Assembly (NCBI GenBank): GCA_905215805.1
Contig: CAJMRL010000006.1
Location: 31,952 to 95,951, forward strand
Origin: an uncultured bacterium
Lineage (GTDB): Bacteria; Bacillota; Clostridia; UBA1381
Direction of reading: 5' to 3'
DNA: 64,000 nt
Both the position numbers and the translations under genes were made by a program. Shown here in pieces: positions 63,859 to 64,000 of this stretch. How positions within the stretch are numbered: the first letter of the stretch is position 1; each line of letters starts with the position of its first letter. The notes under the pieces are model-generated. The model made no database searches. It worked only from the letters and a program-made list of their open reading frames with translations, and had not been told where the DNA came from.

Positions 63859-63887
63859 TTTACAAATTTTATTTTTACTGTTATAAT
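63859..63887 (+). promoter_or_regulatory. Rightward promoter near the window edge
   Basis: TTTACA (63859–63864), 17-base spacer, TATAAT (63882–63887). A GTAAAGAA/TTCTTTAC inverted repeat (63895–63902, 63913–63920) lies at the presumed start, then purine-rich AAAGGGGAAAAGGA, without a following start codon. Confidence 0.55.
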
Positions 63888-63946
63888 AATACCCGTAAAG
63901 AAAATATTTAAATTCTTTACAAAGGGGAAAAGGATAAATTTTAAGC

Positions 63947-64000
63947 GGGGCTGTGACAAAATGATTTTTTAAATCATTTTGTTCACGGCTCTTTTTCTCT
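63947..64000 (+). other. Long hairpin with T-run at the right edge (terminator or IS end)
   Basis: GGGGCTGTGACAAAATGATTT pairs with AAATCATTTTG-TTCACGGCTC through a TTT loop with one bulge, about 20 pairs, followed by TTTTTCTCT. It behaves as a terminator, but GGGGCTGTGACAAAATG-type palindromes also occur at ends of IS1182-like insertion sequences in Clostridia as I recall. The window stops before this can be resolved. Confidence 0.4.

Noticed and set aside
1..64000. CRISPR array
   Set aside because: No regularly spaced repeat–spacer pattern is seen; the only regular repeats are the three 34-bp-spaced operators.

Overview
This window looks like a chromosomal segment of a Gram-positive, low-to-moderate GC member of the Clostridia, probably a gut or anaerobic-digester species. 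The lineage call rests on an IspH–ribosomal protein S1 fusion, a FapR/PlsX/FabK-type fatty-acid cluster, a PrkC/PrpC pair, RemA, an orphan HutP-type protein and strong AGGAGG ribosome binding sites. Apart from two genes in the mobile element at the left, every gene found lies on the minus strand.

Layout. (1) 1–5093: the right part of an integrative mobilisable element inserted at the 3' end of guaA. It holds a truncated MobV-type relaxase, a non-coding zone packed with hairpins and iteron-like repeats, a RepA-like ATPase, a MobC-like protein, a tyrosine integrase and an excisionase-like protein. Divergently on the plus strand lie an XRE regulator and a HEPN-like cargo gene. (2) 5094–9499: guaA, a methyltransferase and a GH120-type beta-xylosidase. 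(3) 9542–22868: a fatty-acid and chromosome operon in transcription order fapR-plsX-fabH-fabK-fabD-fabG-acpP-fabF-rnc-radical SAM-smc-ftsY, headed by a clear FapR operator. (4) 23011–32704: uvrC-pgeF-SBP-baiN-like-hutP-aroH-cmk-plsC-ispH/rpsA. (5) 32721–35363: HPr, recA with a LexA-like box, and a TTG-initiated membrane protein. (6) 35387–52449: a long housekeeping operon in transcription order yicC-remA-gmk-rpoZ-priA-def-fmt-yugP-rsmB-rlmN-prpC-prkC-rsgA-rpe-thiN-iscS-thiI-pncC. (7) 52590–63247: an accessory redox/esterase island. (8) tRNA-Arg(ACG), then an AT-rich stretch ending in a promoter and a long hairpin at the right edge.

The accessory island (7) is the most unusual part. It holds two related exported flavodoxin-domain proteins, an exported CMD/copper-amine-oxidase-N/double-cupin/carboxylesterase fusion, an exported alpha/beta hydrolase, two aldo/keto reductases and an iron-dependent alcohol dehydrogenase. 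Its three transcription units share a conserved upstream element of about 50 bp at a near-constant 16–17 bp from the -10 box, so they look like one regulon under one activator not encoded here. The large fusion gene is interrupted by a single in-frame TGA where the reading frame otherwise runs unbroken for 1319 sense-equivalent codons. That is either a fresh nonsense mutation (CGA to TGA is the simplest route) or recoding.

All functional calls come from reading motifs and from recall of families. No database search was run.
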